Shown here: piece after piece, positions 1-6,026 of the stretch
Numbering within the stretch: the stretch's first letter is position 1
Layout of the letters: each line of letters opens with the position of its first letter
Source: Acidobacteriota bacterium
Lineage (GTDB): Bacteria; Acidobacteriota; Vicinamibacteria; Vicinamibacterales; 2-12-FULL-66-21
Reading direction: 5' to 3'
Length of the DNA: 10,502 nt
NCBI GenBank assembly: GCA_013694845.1
Contig: JACDBQ010000848.1
Coordinates: forward strand, 1 to 10,502
The notes under the pieces: generated by a model
Seen by the model: the letters and a program-made list of their open reading frames with translations, nothing else
What the model was told of the DNA's origin: nothing
Database searches by the model: none
Translations under genes and position numbers: made by a program

Positions 1-1
1 G

Positions 2-1003
2 CATACTTATTCTCGAATTCGGGTCGGCGTTGCCGGTGCGACCGGTTATACGGGCCTTGAGCTCATGCGCAGGTTGGCACGCCACCCCTATGTGGATATC
101 CGACTCGCGATGGGTTCGGGGGCCAGTGAGCCAAAACGGATTCCCGCGCTGGCGAGGATCTGGGATGACCCGATCGGTCCACTCGACCTGGACAAGGTGA
201 TCGCCGAAACCGACGCGGTCTTCCTGGCGCTTCCTGAAGCGGTTGCCGCGGAGATTGCGCCAGTCCTGGCGGCGCGAGGCACGCGGGTGTTCGATCTCTC
301 CGGCGCGTTTCGCCTCCGGGACTCGGCGATGCGGCAGAAGTGGTATCCGCACACGCCGTCGACGGCGTCGATCAACGGCGGTCTCACCTACGGCCTCACC
401 GAGCACTACCGGGCTGAACTGAGGAACGCCTCGCTGGTTGCGTGCGCGGGTTGCTATCCGACGGCGGCAATCCTTTCGTTGAGGCCGCTCGTTGCGGCGA
501 GCCTGATCGACGAAGGCGTGATCATCGACGCCAAGTCCGGCGTCTCCGGGGCCGGCAAGACGCCGACCGAGCGCACCCACTTTTCCGAGTGCCACGGCAG
601 CATCGCGGCCTACGGCGTCTTCGCGCACCGACACGCGGCCGAGATCGAGCAGGAAGTCGGGATCGTCGTGACGTTCGTGCCCCACCTGGTGCCGATCGAT
701 CGGGGGATCCTCGAGACGATCTACGCCAGGCTGAAGCCGGGCGTCTCGGCCGACGACGTCGCGCTGGCGCTGACGGCGGCGTATGCGGACTCTCCGTTTG
801 TCCGCCTGACCGGCAGCGATCTGCCCGAAATCAAGCACGTCGTTCACACGAACTTCTGCGACATCGGGTTCCGTGTCGATCGGCCAGGCGGACAGCTGGT
901 CATGGTCGCGGTCATCGACAACCTCGTGAAGGGGGCGTCGGGGCAGGCGATCCAGAATTTCAACGTGGCTTACGGATTCGACGAAGCGCTGGGCCTGAAC
1001 TGA
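2..1003 (+). CDS. argC: N-acetyl-gamma-glutamyl-phosphate reductase (ArgC), 5' partial
   Basis: ArgC makes N-acetylglutamate semialdehyde by NADPH-dependent reductive dephosphorylation of N-acetylglutamyl phosphate in the cytosolic arginine pathway. The frame is open to the window edge, and the first codons already encode the nucleotide-binding motif GVAGATGYTG (visible residues 9-18), so the true start lies upstream. The ATG at 65 is internal and would delete the Rossmann motif. The catalytic cysteine is in ACAGCYPT (visible C151, codon 452-454), and HRH at visible residues 209-211 carries the conserved active-site histidine region. The 333 visible residues are close to the full family length, so only a few residues are missing. 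It is the first of five tightly packed arg genes; argB starts 29 nt after its TGA. Identity is certain; only the start is unseen. Confidence 0.95.
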   Translation, partial: HTYSRIRVGVAGATGYTGLELMRRLARHPYVDIRLAMGSGASEPKRIPALARIWDDPIGPLDLDKVIAETDAVFLALPEAVAAEIAPVLAARGTRVFDLSGAFRLRDSAMRQKWYPHTPSTASINGGLTYGLTEHYRAELRNASLVACAGCYPTAAILSLRPLVAASLIDEGVIIDAKSGVSGAGKTPTERTHFSECHGSIAAYGVFAHRHAAEIEQEVGIVVTFVPHLVPIDRGILETIYARLKPGVSADDVALALTAAYADSPFVRLTGSDLPEIKHVVHTNFCDIGFRVDRPGGQLVMVAVIDNLVKGASGQAIQNFNVAYGFDEALGLN

Positions 1004-1032
1004 CGGTTTCGAACAGGACGACGATCGACACG

Positions 1033-1830
1033 ATGACGACGGTTCTCAAACTCGGGGGCGAGCTGCTCGAAGACCCCACTGCCATGAGCGGGATGGCGAG
1101 TGCCGTCCACAGGCTGGCGGCACGAGAGAACGTTGTTCTCGTGCACGGGGGCGGACGAACGATCGACGCAGACCTGCGACTGCGGGGTCTCGAACCGCGC
1201 TTCGTCGACGGCCTGCGGATCACGGACGCGTCGGCGCTCGAGAGTGTGATTTCCGTCCTGGCCGGTCGAACGAACACCGCGTTGGTTGCGGCCCTCCACG
1301 CGGCCGGGGTGCGCGCAGTGGGCTTGACCGGGGCGGACGGCGGTATCGGGCTGTCGCAGAAGGCCGCCCTGTTCGCCGCGACCTCCGGCGAGCGCATCGA
1401 CCTCGGTCTTGTCGGAGAGCCAATCGAGGGTCCGCTCACGCTGCTCGAGGACCTGACCGCACTCGGCTACGTGCCGGTCATTGCAAGCATCGGCATGAGC
1501 GCGGCCGGCGAGCTGCTCAATGTGAACGCCGACACCCTGGCCGGGCACCTGGCCGGCCGACTGAACGCAAGGCGGCTCATCATCGCGGGTGGAACAGCCG
1601 GAGTGCTCGACCCGCGCGGCGCAACCATCCCGTCGCTGACGATCGAAGAGCTGGACGCCATGATCGCGTCAGGGGACGCCCACTCGGGGATGATCGCAAA
1701 GCTCCTGGCCTGCCGCAGCGCTCTCACGCGCGGCGTGGGCGACGTCGCGATCGTGAACGGGCGCGGCGCCGTGGATTTCAACGAGTCGGCGGGAACAAGG
1801 GTGCATGAACATGATTGCTGCAGCAACTGA
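1033..1830 (+). CDS. argB: Acetylglutamate kinase (ArgB)
   Basis: ArgB phosphorylates N-acetylglutamate with ATP, the second step of arginine synthesis. The 265-residue protein shows the amino-acid-kinase fold signatures in order: VLKLGG with K6, VHGGGR at 37-42 (acetylglutamate and phosphate loop), GLRITD with R62, NVNADT at 163-168 with D167, and SGMIAK with K223. D167 and K223 match the catalytic Asp and Lys of E. coli ArgB by motif. The position that often reads TDV.GVL is GGTAGVLD here (186-193). The start is the ATG just ahead of the first strand; an open frame continues far upstream but only overlaps argC. The ribosome site is weak (AGGA near 1015). There is no long N-terminal extension, which in this family usually goes with lack of arginine feedback inhibition; that is inference. 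Its 3' end overlaps argD by 26 nt. Confidence 0.94.
   Translation: MTTVLKLGGELLEDPTAMSGMASAVHRLAARENVVLVHGGGRTIDADLRLRGLEPRFVDGLRITDASALESVISVLAGRTNTALVAALHAAGVRAVGLTGADGGIGLSQKAALFAATSGERIDLGLVGEPIEGPLTLLEDLTALGYVPVIASIGMSAAGELLNVNADTLAGHLAGRLNARRLIIAGGTAGVLDPRGATIPSLTIEELDAMIASGDAHSGMIAKLLACRSALTRGVGDVAIVNGRGAVDFNESAGTRVHEHDCCSN
1797..1801 (+). promoter_or_regulatory. Shine-Dalgarno of argD inside argB
   Basis: AAGGG lies within the last codons of argB. Its spacing is 3 nt to the ATG at 1805 and 9 nt to the ATG at 1811, which favours the second ATG as the actual argD start. Confidence 0.5.
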
Positions 1831-3022
1831 CGTCATCGGCGCCGAGGCGAAGACCGTTCTCCAGGTTTACCGCCGGAATCCGGTCGTGTTCGAACGCGGC
1901 GAAGGCTGCCGTCTCTACACGTCCGAAGGGCGCAGCTATCTCGACCTCATCTCGGGTGTCGGCGTCGCGGCGCTCGGCCACGCGCACCCCACTCTCGTCA
2001 CCGCACTGGCGGATCAGGCGGCGCAGCTGCTCCATACGTCGAATCTGTTCTTTCATCCGCTCCAGGCCGAAGTCGCGTCTCGCTTGACGTCCCTTTCAGG
2101 GCTGGACCGCGCATTCTTCTGTAACAGCGGAACCGAAGCGGTCGAAGCGTGCCTGAAGTTCGCGCGCCGCTACTGGCACACCCAGGGCGCACCGCGGAAG
2201 CGCTTCGTGGCGTTCGAGCACTCGTTCCACGGACGCACGATGGGCGCGCTGTCCGTCACCTGGGACGATCATTACCGCGCCCCTTTCGCGCCGCTGATCG
2301 GCGAGGTCGTGTTCGTCGCCCCAGACGATTCGGCCGGTCTCCAGGCGGCCGTCAACGGTGACACCGCCGCCCTCATTGTCGAGCCGATCCAGGGCGAAGG
2401 CGGGGTACGGCCAGTCTCTCAGCGCATGGCCGATGCGATCGGGGCGAGTTGCTCGCGCACCGGCGCGCTGCTGATCGCAGACGAAGTGCAGTGCGGCCTT
2501 GGCCGCACGGGCCGGCCCTTCTATTCGGCTGCCCTCGGCCTCGAGCCAGACCTCATGGCCGTCGGCAAGGCGCTCGGCGCCGGGGTTCCGGTGGCCGCTG
2601 CCCTGTTCAGCGAACGGGTGGCGGCGGCGGCTGCCTTCGGCGACCACGGCAGCACTTACGGTGGCAACCTGCTCGCTTGCCGTGCGGCGCTCGTGTTTCT
2701 CGACGAACTGACCAACCACGGGTTGATGGATCACGTCGCCACGGTTGGCCGGCATGCCGAGACCTCGCTTCGCCAGATGGGATCCAGGCAGCCATCGGTG
2801 AAAGACGTGCGGGGCGCCGGGCTGATCTGGGGGATCGAGCTCGATCGCCCCGCGAGCCCGGTTGTCGACGCCGCGCTCGAGCGCGGTCTGCTGATCAACC
2901 GCACGTCCAACACCGTGATCCGGCTGTTGCCGCCGTTTGTCATCACGGCGAGCGAGCTCGACGAAGGCGTCGCCATTCTCGAAGAGGCGATTGCCGTTTG
3001 CCCCCGGGGAGGCCAGGCATGA
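1805..3022 (+). CDS. argD: Acetylornithine aminotransferase (ArgD)
   Basis: This class-III PLP aminotransferase converts N-acetylglutamate semialdehyde plus glutamate to N-acetylornithine. Visible landmarks in the 405-residue reading are QVYRRNPVVFERGEG near residue 20, the phosphate-binding NSGTEA (107-112), FHGRTMGAL (141-149), VEPIQGEGG (192-200), IADEVQCGLGRTG with the PLP-contacting D226, and VGKALGAG with the Schiff-base lysine K255, then HGSTYGGNLLAC. Length and domain order are normal. Two in-frame ATGs compete: 1805 and 1811. The AAGGG at 1797-1801 sits only 3 nt from the first but 9 nt from the second, so translation may really start at 1811; the two extra residues make no structural difference. 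It overlaps argB at its start and the GNAT gene by ATGA at its end, indicating translational coupling. Some ArgD enzymes also act in lysine synthesis; sequence alone does not settle that. Confidence 0.94.
   Translation: MNMIAAATDVIGAEAKTVLQVYRRNPVVFERGEGCRLYTSEGRSYLDLISGVGVAALGHAHPTLVTALADQAAQLLHTSNLFFHPLQAEVASRLTSLSGLDRAFFCNSGTEAVEACLKFARRYWHTQGAPRKRFVAFEHSFHGRTMGALSVTWDDHYRAPFAPLIGEVVFVAPDDSAGLQAAVNGDTAALIVEPIQGEGGVRPVSQRMADAIGASCSRTGALLIADEVQCGLGRTGRPFYSAALGLEPDLMAVGKALGAGVPVAAALFSERVAAAAAFGDHGSTYGGNLLACRAALVFLDELTNHGLMDHVATVGRHAETSLRQMGSRQPSVKDVRGAGLIWGIELDRPASPVVDAALERGLLINRTSNTVIRLLPPFVITASELDEGVAILEEAIAVCPRGGQA
3006..3012 (+). promoter_or_regulatory. Shine-Dalgarno of the argA-like gene
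   Basis: GGGGAGG lies in the last argD codons, 6 nt before the ATG at 3019. It is the strongest ribosome site in the arg cluster and confirms this start over later ones. Confidence 0.65.
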
Positions 3023-3591
3023 ACGTGACATTCAGACCGGCGAACGCGCTCGACGCGGTGGCCATTCACGGCCTGATCGTGGCGAACCTTGACGCCGGGC
3101 ACCTGCTCCCTCGCACACTCGGCGATGTCACCGCCAGCGCGGCGCGGTTCCTCGTGGCCGAATCGGATGGCGTCGTGGTGGGGTGCGCCGAGCTCGCGCG
3201 GCTGAGCGCCGGCGTGGCGGAGGTGCGCTCGCTGGTGGTCGATCAGCACGCCCGCGGACGCCACATCGGCCCGCAACTCGTCGCGCAGCTCGCGTCGAGC
3301 GGAGCGGGGCAGGGCTTTTCGACGCTGTGTGCCTTCACGCACGAACCCTCGCACTTCGTCCGTCTCGGGTTCACGATCGTCCCGCACATGTGGGTGCCCG
3401 AGAAGATCGAACGTGATTGCCGGTCCTGCAGCCTGTTCCGCAAGTGCGGCCAGTACGCCGTGACGCTGCCGTTGCGCAGCGGCACGCTGATCCGTCCGGA
3501 GCAGCCCGCGGCGGTCATCTACGGGGGACGCACGGTACCTGGCCGGCGGCTGAACATCGAACGCTTGCATCTCGAAGAAGTCCCCGCGTAA
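3019..3591 (+). CDS. argA: Short GNAT-type N-acetylglutamate synthase (ArgA-like)
   Basis: This 190-residue acetyltransferase probably makes N-acetylglutamate from glutamate and acetyl-CoA, priming the acetyl cycle that ArgJ then runs. It is a stand-alone GNAT domain without the amino-acid-kinase domain of classic ArgA. Supporting features are the N-terminal FRPANALDA strand, the core AEVRSLVVD strand, the acetyl-CoA loop RGRHIG (79-84), and the segment FVRLGFTIVP.MWVPEKI. A Cys motif DC-x2-C-x5-C follows (C134, C137, C143), as I recall from short bacterial NAGS proteins. Position 82 is His where the GNAT motif R-x-x-G-x-G usually has Gly. About 40 residues after the Cys motif are unassigned. 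It overlaps argD by ATGA and argJ by one base in TAATG, and GGGGAGG at 3006-3012 gives a strong ribosome site 6 nt ahead. The family is sure; glutamate as substrate rests on context and the Cys motif. Confidence 0.78.
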   Translation: MNVTFRPANALDAVAIHGLIVANLDAGHLLPRTLGDVTASAARFLVAESDGVVVGCAELARLSAGVAEVRSLVVDQHARGRHIGPQLVAQLASSGAGQGFSTLCAFTHEPSHFVRLGFTIVPHMWVPEKIERDCRSCSLFRKCGQYAVTLPLRSGTLIRPEQPAAVIYGGRTVPGRRLNIERLHLEEVPA

Positions 3592-4805
3592 TGCGCGACG
3601 TCTACGAGAAGATCGACGGCGGAGTCGCTGCGCCCGAGGGTTTCCGCGCGGCCGGTGTCTCGTGTGGCATCAAGACGAACGCGCGGCTGGACCTCGCGGT
3701 GATCGCGTCCGACGTGCCCGCGTCAGCGGCGGCCGTGTTCACGACGAATCTTGCCCAGGCAGCGCCCGTCCTCGTGTCGCGCGAGAACTTCCGGCGGTCT
3801 GCCGGCAGGATGCGCGCCGTCGTCGTGAACAGCGGGTGCGCCAACGCGTGCACGGGGATCGACGGGATGCAGCACGCGCAGGAGATGGTGGACCTCACGG
3901 CGAAGACGCTGTCGGTCGAGCCATCGGCCGTGCTGGTTGCGTCGACCGGCGTCATCGGGGTCAAGCTGCCGATGGAGAATATCGGGCGCGGTATCGGCGA
4001 CGCGGTCCGGGCGCTGTCCCGCGATGGTGGGCCGGCGGCGGCGCGCGCCATCATGACGACGGATCCGTTCCCCAAGGAAGTTGCCGTCGAAGTGCACTCC
4101 GACGCAGGCACGTTCAGAGTCGGTGGGATCGCCAAGGGTTCCGGCATGATCGAGCCGCTGATGGCGACGATGCTGGCATTCGTCACGCTGGATGCCGCCG
4201 TCGAGCCGCCGCTGCTGCAGCGAGCGCTGAAAGCCGCCTGCGACGAGACCTTCAACGCCATCTCGGTGGACGGCGAGTGCTCGACGAACGATTGCGTGTT
4301 CGCGCTCGCGAGCGGTGTCGCGGGCGTCACGCTGAAGGAGGCGGACTATCCCGTGCTCGTCGACGCGCTGCGACAGGTGTGTGAACCGCTGGCCATCGGG
4401 ATCGTGCGAGGCGGCGAGGGAGCCACGAAACTGATCACCATCCGGGTGGTGGGCGCCCAGTCCAACGACGAGGCGCGGCGCACCGCGAGGGCCATCGCCA
4501 ATTCACCACTGGTGAAAACCGCGATTCACGGCGGCGATCCCAACTGGGGACGGCTGGTTGCCGTGATGGGGCGCTCGGGATCCGCGTTTTTACTGGCCCG
4601 TGCGGCGGTCCGCATTGGACCGGTAGAGCTTTTCAGCAACGGCACCCCGTTCGATGACCGGTCGCCGGACGCCGCGGTGTACCTGAAGGGCACGGACGTC
4701 CAGCTCGAGGTCGACCTGGGCACCGGCGGAAGCGGGACGTCGCACATGTGGACCTGTGATCTCACGGCGGAATACGTGAAGATCAACGCGGAGTATCGCA
4801 CGTAG
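3591..4805 (+). CDS. argJ: Bifunctional ornithine acetyltransferase / glutamate N-acetyltransferase (ArgJ)
   Basis: ArgJ transfers the acetyl group from N-acetylornithine to glutamate, giving ornithine and regenerating N-acetylglutamate; some members also use acetyl-CoA. The 404-residue protein has GFRAAGVSCGIK near the start, VVVNSGCANACTG, the oxyanion-region VASTGVIG, and the self-cleavage site KGSGMIEPLM-A-TMLAF. The nucleophile is T193 (codon 4167-4169), so cleavage would give alpha 1-192 and beta 193-404. HGGDPNWGRL and the terminal YVKINAEYRT are typical. The residue before Met-Ala-Thr is Leu (PLMATML), where many members have Asn. The start is the ATG in TAATG, coupled to the argA-like gene; GAAGAAG at 3574-3580 is a weak ribosome site. 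The stop TAG lies in the first unit of the heptamer array that follows. Whether the enzyme is mono- or bifunctional cannot be read from sequence, but the adjacent argA-like gene would allow the monofunctional form. Confidence 0.96.
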   Translation: MRDVYEKIDGGVAAPEGFRAAGVSCGIKTNARLDLAVIASDVPASAAAVFTTNLAQAAPVLVSRENFRRSAGRMRAVVVNSGCANACTGIDGMQHAQEMVDLTAKTLSVEPSAVLVASTGVIGVKLPMENIGRGIGDAVRALSRDGGPAAARAIMTTDPFPKEVAVEVHSDAGTFRVGGIAKGSGMIEPLMATMLAFVTLDAAVEPPLLQRALKAACDETFNAISVDGECSTNDCVFALASGVAGVTLKEADYPVLVDALRQVCEPLAIGIVRGGEGATKLITIRVVGAQSNDEARRTARAIANSPLVKTAIHGGDPNWGRLVAVMGRSGSAFLLARAAVRIGPVELFSNGTPFDDRSPDAAVYLKGTDVQLEVDLGTGGSGTSHMWTCDLTAEYVKINAEYRT

Positions 4806-4822
4806 CACGTAGCACGTAGCAC
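4802..4822 (+). repeat. Heptamer tandem array, left part: 3 x GTAGCAC
   Basis: Three perfect direct copies of GTAGCAC. The first copy contains the argJ stop codon (4803-4805). The heptamer just before it (4795-4801, ATCGCAC), still inside argJ, is the exact reverse complement of the unit used in the right part. Read on the minus strand the units are GTGCTAC, which matches the right-hand unit at 5 of 7 bases, so the two parts point outward from the CACGTG at 4820-4825. Confidence 0.95.
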
Positions 4823-4913
4823 GTGCGATGTGCGATGTGCGATGTGCGATGTGCGATGTGCGATGTGCGATGTGCGATGTGCGATGTGCGACGTGCGATG
4901 TGCGATGTGCGAT
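4823..4913 (+). repeat. Heptamer tandem array, right part: 13 x GTGCGAT
   Basis: Thirteen contiguous 7-bp units in the same register as the left part. Twelve are GTGCGAT and one (4886-4892) is GTGCGAC; the array decays into GTGCTTC at 4914-4920. There are no spacers, so this is not CRISPR. No reading frame through it contains a stop; because 7 is not a multiple of 3, all three frames of a strand give the same heptapeptide (HIAHRTS on minus, RCAMCDV on plus), which creates spurious long ORFs. It fills most of the 160-bp argJ-argF gap. Confidence 0.96.
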
Positions 4914-4955
4914 GTGCTTCGGCTGGACTGACCACGCGAGCTGAGAGCTCCCGTG

Positions 4956-4962
4956 AGAGGAA
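4956..4962 (+). promoter_or_regulatory. Shine-Dalgarno of argF
   Basis: AGAGGAA sits just before the ATG at 4966, with AGGA spaced 4 nt from it. This favours 4966 over the in-frame ATG at 4984, which has no site at a useful distance. A small inverted repeat, GAGCT-GAG-AGCTC (4938-4950), lies directly upstream; its role is unknown. Confidence 0.55.
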
Positions 4963-4965
4963 GAG

Positions 4966-5931
4966 ATGAATAGAGTCGCTCGAATGACCAAGGCGCCAGT
5001 TGTCGGCCGCCCCACCCGGTTTTTGTCGGTGCTCGACTTCGACCACGCACAGCTCGAGGCGTGTCTCGACCTTGCGGAGGCGTTCAAGGCTGCGCGCGCG
5101 GCGCGGCGGGCGCACGAGCGGCCGCTCGAAGGGCATCATGTCGCGCTGCTCTTCGAGAAGCCGTCGTTGCGCACGCGATCCACTTTCATGATTGCGATCC
5201 GGGAACTTGGCGGTGACGTCATCGAGCCGCCTGCCGACGTCGTCCTCGGGGGGCGCGAAACGATTGCCGATGTTGCGAGAAACATGGAACGCTGGGTTTC
5301 CGGCGTCGTCATCCGGACGTTTGCGCAGACGCGTCTCGAGGCCTTTGCGGCGGCCGCGCCACGCCTGAAGGTGGTGAACGCCCTCACCAACGAGGAACAC
5401 CCGTGCCAGGCGCTCGCTGACTGTCTGACGTTGCGCGAAAAGTGGGGCAGCCTTCGCGGCCGGACGATCACGTTCGTCGGCGACGGCAACAACGTCGCCA
5501 CCTCGCTGGCGCAGGCCGCCGTGATGCTCGGCGCGCATATGCGGGTCGCGACACCCGAGGGCTTCGAGCTGCCGATGCAAGTCCGGTCGGCGGTGAACCG
5601 GATCGCCGGGTTTGGCGGCACATTGACGGTCACCACCGACCCGGTCGAGGGCGTCGGTGGTGCCGACGCCGTCTACACCGACGTCTGGGCATCGATGGGT
5701 CAGGAGGCCGAGACGGACGCGCGCAAGACGATGTTCGCCCCGTTCCAGGTCAATCCGGCGTTGATGGCGCAGGCGTCGAAGGACGCGCTCTTCATGCACT
5801 GCCTGCCGGCGCATCGGGGCGACGAGGTCACCGACGAGGTGATCGACTCGCCGGCGTCGGTCGTGTTCGACCAGTCGGAAAACCGTCTGCATACGCAGAA
5901 GGCGCTTCTCGCGATGCTCGCAGGCGTGTAG
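4966..5931 (+). CDS. argF: Ornithine carbamoyltransferase (ArgF)
   Basis: ArgF makes citrulline from ornithine and carbamoyl phosphate in the cytosol. The 321-residue protein carries the carbamoyl-phosphate loop FEKPSLRTRSTF (63-74), RETIADVARNMERW, IRTF with R117, the HPCQALAD motif (145-152), FVGDGNNVATS, the ornithine-side TDVWASMGQE (238-247) and MHCLPAHRG (277-285). The SMG and HCLPA motifs separate it from aspartate carbamoyltransferase. The loop reads S-L-R-T-R rather than the commoner S-T-R-T-R, a variant I also recall from Thermus-type enzymes. Because ArgJ in the same cluster releases free ornithine, ornithine rather than N-acetylornithine is the expected substrate. The gene is separated from argJ by 160 bp, mostly heptamer array, so it may be cotranscribed or have its own promoter; no clear promoter is visible. 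A hairpin follows the stop. Confidence 0.94.
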   Translation: MNRVARMTKAPVVGRPTRFLSVLDFDHAQLEACLDLAEAFKAARAARRAHERPLEGHHVALLFEKPSLRTRSTFMIAIRELGGDVIEPPADVVLGGRETIADVARNMERWVSGVVIRTFAQTRLEAFAAAAPRLKVVNALTNEEHPCQALADCLTLREKWGSLRGRTITFVGDGNNVATSLAQAAVMLGAHMRVATPEGFELPMQVRSAVNRIAGFGGTLTVTTDPVEGVGGADAVYTDVWASMGQEAETDARKTMFAPFQVNPALMAQASKDALFMHCLPAHRGDEVTDEVIDSPASVVFDQSENRLHTQKALLAMLAGV

Positions 5932-5945
5932 GCGTTCAGCCCACG

Positions 5946-5986
5946 AGCGCAATCGGCCCGGAGCCGGGCCGTGCGCTGCCGGTTTT
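5946..5986 (+). terminator. Terminator-like hairpin after argF
   Basis: AGCGCA-AT-CGGCCCG-GAGC-CGGGCCG-TGCGCT forms a 13-bp GC-rich stem (5946-5977) with a 2-nt bulge on the left arm and a 4-nt loop. TTTT follows at 5983-5986, after GCCGG. The U-run is short and offset, so Rho-independent termination is plausible rather than certain. It would end the arginine transcript ahead of the dehydrogenase gene. Confidence 0.5.
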
Positions 5987-6026
5987 GCTGGAAGCTGGCG
6001 CCTCGAAGCTGGTAGCGTTGACGCCC

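Noticed and set aside
442..1032. Upstream extension of the argB reading frame
   Set aside because: It overlaps argC in another frame and gives an Arg-rich sequence without family features; ArgB begins at 1033.
2096..3031. 311-codon minus-strand frame antisense to argD
   Set aside because: argD is fully supported on the plus strand, and the antisense product has no recognisable domain; long antisense frames are common in high-GC DNA.
4798..4916. Possible CRISPR array
   Set aside because: Units are 7 bp and contiguous with no spacers, and no cas genes are nearby.
4526..5087. Two more minus-strand open frames containing the HIAHRTS heptapeptide repeat
   Set aside because: All three frames give the same heptapeptide because 7 is not a multiple of 3. 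They are by-products of the array and of antisense argJ/argF.
4783..5952. 389-codon minus-strand open frame through the heptamer array and argF
   Set aside because: It is antisense to argF, and its HIAHRTS repeats come from a 7-bp array that has no stop in any frame. No family is recognisable.
5442..6026. Upstream extension of the dehydrogenase reading frame
   Set aside because: It overlaps argF and shows the Arg-rich composition of an off-frame read; the real protein starts at 6027.
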